From Acephala macrosclerotiorum (Eukaryota; Ascomycota; Leotiomycetes; Helotiales; Mollisiaceae): a stretch of DNA of 14,570 nucleotides. Position numbers and translations under genes: made by a program. The DNA is taken from assembly GCA_014904845.1 (NCBI GenBank), contig MU119880.1, positions 1 to 14,570 of the forward strand, read 5' to 3'. Numbering within the stretch: the stretch's first letter is position 1; every line of letters begins with the position of its first letter. Positions 12,045-14,570 of this stretch are shown here, piece by piece. The notes beneath the pieces were generated by a model that was not told the DNA's origin, did no database searches, and saw only the letters and a list, made by a program, of their open reading frames with translations.

Positions 12045-12179
12045 AATAAAACGTACGATAAAATTTTTAATTTTTAATATACGTTATTTATTATTAATTT
12101 AATTATTTATTTCGAATAAAAACTCGAAATTAAAAATTATATATTAAAAATAAAAATAAAATAATATTAATTAAATACG
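12045..12179 (-). repeat. Inverted LTR copy
   Basis: The reverse complement follows the right LTR from TAATTAATATTATTTTATTT through TTTCGA and the GTATATTA block to TCGTACGTTTTA. It is about 135 bp with a few short gaps. Just outside it, CGTGCGACTCGAGATCG (12,180-12,196 on the minus strand) matches CGTGTGACTCGAAATCG at 10,683-10,699. Three of the four C/G differences from the first copy in that string are transitions typical of RIP. Confidence 0.78.
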
Positions 12180-12540
12180 ATCTCGAGTCGCACGTAAATA
12201 TTATATAAATATTTTATAATATTTATTTCGATATTAATAATTTTTTTTTATTAAAAAAAATGTAAATTTTAATAAATTTAACAAATAAAATTTTTTTTTT
12301 TATTATATTTTATTAATATATAAAACTCGTTTATTTTAAACAAATAAATAAAATAAAAAAAATAAAAAATACGTAATCGAACTTCGAAAACAATATTAGC
12401 GAACTAGCGTTATTCTCAAAATTTATCGAAATTTATAATTACTCAATTTAAAAGAATTATTTTATTTTCGATTTAAAATTTTAAATATTTAAAATATTAA
12501 AATTAATAAATATTTTTCGAATAAAAATATTCTTATTTTA
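12045..12540 (-). mobile_element. 3' end of a second copy of the same copia family, inverted
   Basis: On the minus strand this region aligns with about 10,380-10,837 of the first element: 3' untranslated region, then LTR. The alignment needs several small indels and is more diverged than the LTR pair. Similarity fades beyond about 12,500-12,540, and no Pol C-terminus follows, so the copy is 5'-truncated here or its internal part differs. It faces the first element tail to tail across 1.2 kb. Confidence 0.72.
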
Positions 12541-12712
12541 AATCTTATTTCAAACAGTAGTTTATACAAACGAACAAAGACGAAAAAAATAAATAATTGT
12601 ACTTATTCCTCTAATCGAAGATTCCAATTAAAGGCTCTAAATACAATACTCATAGCGGCTTATAGTCTGACAAATCAAGCATTCGCAACACCAAACAAAT
12701 ACTCTCCAACAA
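12541..12712 (-). pseudogene. Partial, AT-shifted second copy of the 3' end of the minus-strand ORF
   Basis: 12,601-12,712 aligns to 12,951-13,060 (offset about 350), and 12,541-12,600 aligns to about 12,744-12,795 (offset about 195). The copy therefore lacks about 155 bp relative to the ORF. The junction sits at a short motif, TAAGTAATTGT, which occurs at both ends of the missing piece in the ORF (12,785 and 12,940), as expected for deletion between short direct repeats. Substitutions over the aligned 100 bp are mostly transitions with A or T in this copy. It is not an open reading frame. Its left part merges into the 3' region of the inverted copia copy. Confidence 0.75.
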
Positions 12713-12751
12713 AACATCTTTCTCTCAAGCACTCCTCTTACAAGCATTATC

Positions 12752-13270
12752 TCAAACAACAGCTTGTAAAGATAAATCGAAAGCTAAGTAATTGTACTTG
12801 CTTTTGTTGATCAAGCAAAACAAGCACAACACTGCAACTGCGGCGTAGCCATTCATCAATCCTATCACCAAGCCATAGTGCCGATCGACGGCAAACACTC
12901 CTCTCCCGAGCCCTACAAGAATGGGCTCAAATAAACGAATAAGTAATTGTGCTCGTTCCTCTGATAAGAGATTCCCATCAAAGGCCCTAAGCACAATACT
13001 CAACAGCGGCTTATTGCCTGACAAATCAGGCAGCCGCAGCACCAACACAAACGCCTCTCTATCTATCCCTCCATCTATCCTCTCATTCATCCTCTCATCT
13101 ATCCTCTCATCCATCCTCTCATCTATCCCCTTATCCATCCCCCTATCCATCCCCTGGCACTTCTTTCTTTTATCGGTGTCATACCTAACCGATACCTTCT
13201 CGCCACCAGCACTTTCCACCGATATAGTGGGAATTGCTGGTGTCTCGATCGTGTCCTCTATTTCCCCCAT
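12752..13270 (-). CDS. Hypothetical 172-aa protein with tetrapeptide repeats and a hydrophobic C-terminal segment
   Basis: I do not recognise a family. The ATG at 13,268-13,270 is the first Met after an in-frame TAG 33 bp upstream; a TGA at 12,752-12,754 ends it. Residues 1-40 are polar. Residues 41-70 are a repeat of the form [M/I]-[D/N]-x-[R/G] encoded by the 12-bp minisatellite. Residues 71-130 look like ordinary soluble protein, with an Arg/Glu-rich stretch. Residues 132-154 are hydrophobic (GLVIGLMNGYAAVAVLCLFC) and could span a membrane. It lies in the only near-normal GC region, and its 3' end is partly duplicated at 12,541-12,712. A Ser-rich ORF overlaps it on the other strand. The residue mix on the minus strand looks more protein-like, but both could be non-coding parts of a repeat. 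Introns were not assessed. Confidence 0.45.
   Translation of the reverse strand: MGEIEDTIETPAIPTISVESAGGEKVSVRYDTDKRKKCQGMDRGMDKGIDERMDERIDERMNERIDGGIDREAFVLVLRLPDLSGNKPLLSIVLRAFDGNLLSEERAQLLIRLFEPILVGLGRGVFAVDRHYGLVIGLMNGYAAVAVLCLFCLINKSKYNYLAFDLSLQAVV
13060..13152. repeat. 12-bp minisatellite inside the ORF
   Basis: Seven to eight imperfect copies of a CTCTCATCYATC-like unit on the + strand, drifting to CCCCTATCCATC toward the right. The unit is a multiple of three, so copy-number change keeps the minus-strand frame. It gives the tetrapeptide repeat at residues 41-70. Variants differ mainly by C/T. Confidence 0.92.
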
Positions 13271-13412
13271 CGGGCGAGGAAAACAGAGAACTCGAGACTA
13301 CACCCTGTCTACTAGTATGCCTACTACTATTGTAGAAGGGCAATGGAGCACAAAGCAAAAAGGCCCAACAGTAGGTCAGTTCGTCTTAGCCAGTGGGCCA
13401 GACTCATCCGAA

Positions 13413-13450
13413 GTAATCCGTAATCCGTAAATCAATCAATCAATCAATCA
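13413..13450. repeat. Short tandem repeats: GTAATCC x2 and AATC x5
   Basis: GTAATCC occurs twice in tandem at 13,413-13,426, followed by GTAA. Five AATC units run from 13,430 to 13,449. Ordinary microsatellite sequence in the flank of the ORF. Confidence 0.9.
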
Positions 13451-13508
13451 GTCAGAGTAGAAGTAGAAAGGATTGTTGATTAGTCTATAGTGAGCGAAAG
13501 CTCCTTAT

Positions 13509-13533
13509 GTACTGGAAGACACGTGACCAGTAC
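13509..13533. promoter_or_regulatory. Hairpin-forming inverted repeat around a CACGTG box
   Basis: GTACTGG (13,509-13,515) and CCAGTAC (13,527-13,533) are perfect 7-bp inverted repeats. Between them lies CACGTG (13,520-13,525), the core bound by many fungal bHLH regulators. It is 240-265 bp upstream of the minus-strand ATG. A regulatory role is inferred; it may equally be part of a decayed transposon end. Confidence 0.35.
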
Positions 13534-13599
13534 TGCTCTCGAAACTAGCTATTTACAAGGATTTTTGAAAAAAGAACATATAGTCCCACTACAATCGTT

Positions 13600-13610
13600 C
13601 TTTTATATGA
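13600..13610 (-). promoter_or_regulatory. TATA-like box on the minus strand
   Basis: The minus strand reads TCATATAAAAG, a good match to a TATA element, about 330 bp upstream of the minus-strand ATG. In AT-rich DNA such matches are common; this one lies at the edge of the island where composition is mixed. It would fit a promoter for the ORF, or the promoter of an LTR lying there. Confidence 0.3.
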
Positions 13611-13660
13611 CGAGCTCGTTTCGAGCCTCGAAAAAAAAGAGTTAGAAAAAGAAAAAAACT

Positions 13661-14570
13661 CGCTTTAAATAAAAAATTCAAAGTTCGAGATTTTTTAAAT
13701 TATTATTGTTTTTTTTTAAAAATTTAATAGTTTTTTCAATATTTTTATTAACGTTAAATTTTTCTATAGTTTATTTTATTTTTTTTAAGACTTAATAAAA
13801 AGAAAAAAAGTAAACGAATTTCAGATTTAGATTTATTATTAAAAATAATTAAATATTTTTTATAAATATTATTAATTTTTTAATTTCGTATTTAAAAAAA
13901 AATTTATTATTAAAATTTTTTTTTATTTTTTTTATTTTAAAATATTGAAAAGTTAATTTAATTTGAGTTATAATTTGTTTTTATTAATAAATATATAAAT
14001 ATTTATTATTAAACAAGTTTTAATAATTTAATTATTAAAAGATTTTATATAGAATAATAAAATACTTTAAAAATTTTATATAATAAATTATATTGAAAAT
14101 TGTATCGATTTTTTTAAATTGAATATTATTAAAAAATTCTTAAAATCGATTTTTAAAAAAAATTTAAAATTTATTATAAATTTTTTTGAGTTTTTTATAA
14201 ATAATATTATTAATAATTTTATTGTTAATATTAATAAATATTAAATTTACGAAAAATAAAATATAAAAATTAAAATTTTTAACATTTTTAATATATTTTC
14301 AATCGATAAAAAATTTTATTTTATAAATATATAATTTTAATTTTTAAGATTTTTTTTTATAATATTTAATTAAATTTAATTTAAGAGATTTTTAATTAAA
14401 ATTCGTTTTTTAATATTAAAAAAAAAATTTATTTAAATAATTTTTTTAAAAAATTAAAATAATTAATTTATTGTTTTTTTAAAATTATTAAATCGTAAAT
14501 AAATTATTTGAAATTTTTTGAAAAAAAAAAATTCAATATATAATAAATTTAAAATTTAATAAATTAAAAA
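13661..14570. other. AT-rich eroded block, no readable gene
   Basis: Roughly 6-9% GC by eye, T-rich on the + strand, with CpG again over-represented among the remaining cytosines. No ORF, LTR match or protein relic could be followed. The T-rich + strand would fit a minus-strand coding relic, for example the 5' part of the inverted element, but no motif supports this. Confidence 0.6.

Larger units (their letters stand above)
13271..13660. other. Non-coding remainder of the GC island upstream of the minus-strand ORF
   Basis: Near-normal composition up to about 13,560, then a fall to AT-rich by about 13,660. Besides the small repeats, hairpin and TATA-like box listed separately, it contains GCTCG-TTT-CGAGC (13,613-13,625), a small perfect hairpin. 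No tRNA or other RNA gene was recognised. If the ORF is real this is its 5' flank. Confidence 0.6.

Noticed and set aside
12921..13430. + strand ORF of 169 codons across the GC island
   Set aside because: It is mostly the antisense of the minus-strand ORF. Its product is a Ser/Ile/Leu/Pro repeat from the minisatellite with no ordinary domain-like stretch, so I treat it as a shadow, though the choice of strand is not proven.
1..14570. Mitochondrial or apicomplexan origin because of extreme AT content
   Set aside because: Survival of cytosine mainly in CpG, stop codons at former Trp and Gln sites of a copia Pol, and transition-dominated LTR differences fit fungal RIP. No mitochondrial gene or rRNA is visible.

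Overview
The window looks like nuclear DNA from a filamentous ascomycete (Pezizomycotina): an AT-rich, gene-poor block built by repeat-induced point mutation (RIP), with one small island of near-normal base composition at about 12,600-13,660. The main evidence is a retrotransposon that can still be read through its mutations. Trp codons have become TAA, Gln CAA has become TAA, and the catalytic Asp pair has become Asn-Asn, while cytosines in CpG survive almost everywhere. No tool was run; GC figures are estimates by eye, and the class within Pezizomycotina (perhaps Leotiomycetes) is a guess.

Layout. 1-4,391 is an extremely AT-rich block (roughly 4-6% GC) with a (TTA)n array at the left edge and no readable gene. 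4,401-10,837 is a RIP-killed Ty1/copia LTR retrotransposon on the + strand. It has two 138-bp direct repeats, a 5' leader with 12-bp tandem repeats, an unresolved gag/protease/integrase zone, and a Pol relic at 8,761-10,316. In that relic the reverse transcriptase, RNase H and Pol C-terminus can be followed in order, switching frame at A-rich runs. 10,838-12,044 returns to the extreme AT composition. 12,045 to about 12,540 is the 3' end (LTR plus 3' untranslated region) of a second element of the same family, in inverted orientation, tail to tail with the first.

12,541-13,660 is the GC island. On the minus strand it carries a 172-codon ORF of unknown function (13,270-12,752) with an in-frame 12-bp minisatellite and a hydrophobic C-terminal segment. 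A partial, more AT-rich second copy of its 3' end lies next to it at 12,541-12,712. Short repeats, a hairpin around CACGTG and a minus-strand TATA-like box lie upstream. 13,661-14,570 is AT-rich again with nothing readable.

Together this is a nested transposon graveyard. The copia insert is less eroded than its flanks, which suggests it landed in DNA that had already been mutated. No intact gene is certain; the minus-strand ORF is the only plausible one and may itself be part of a repeat.
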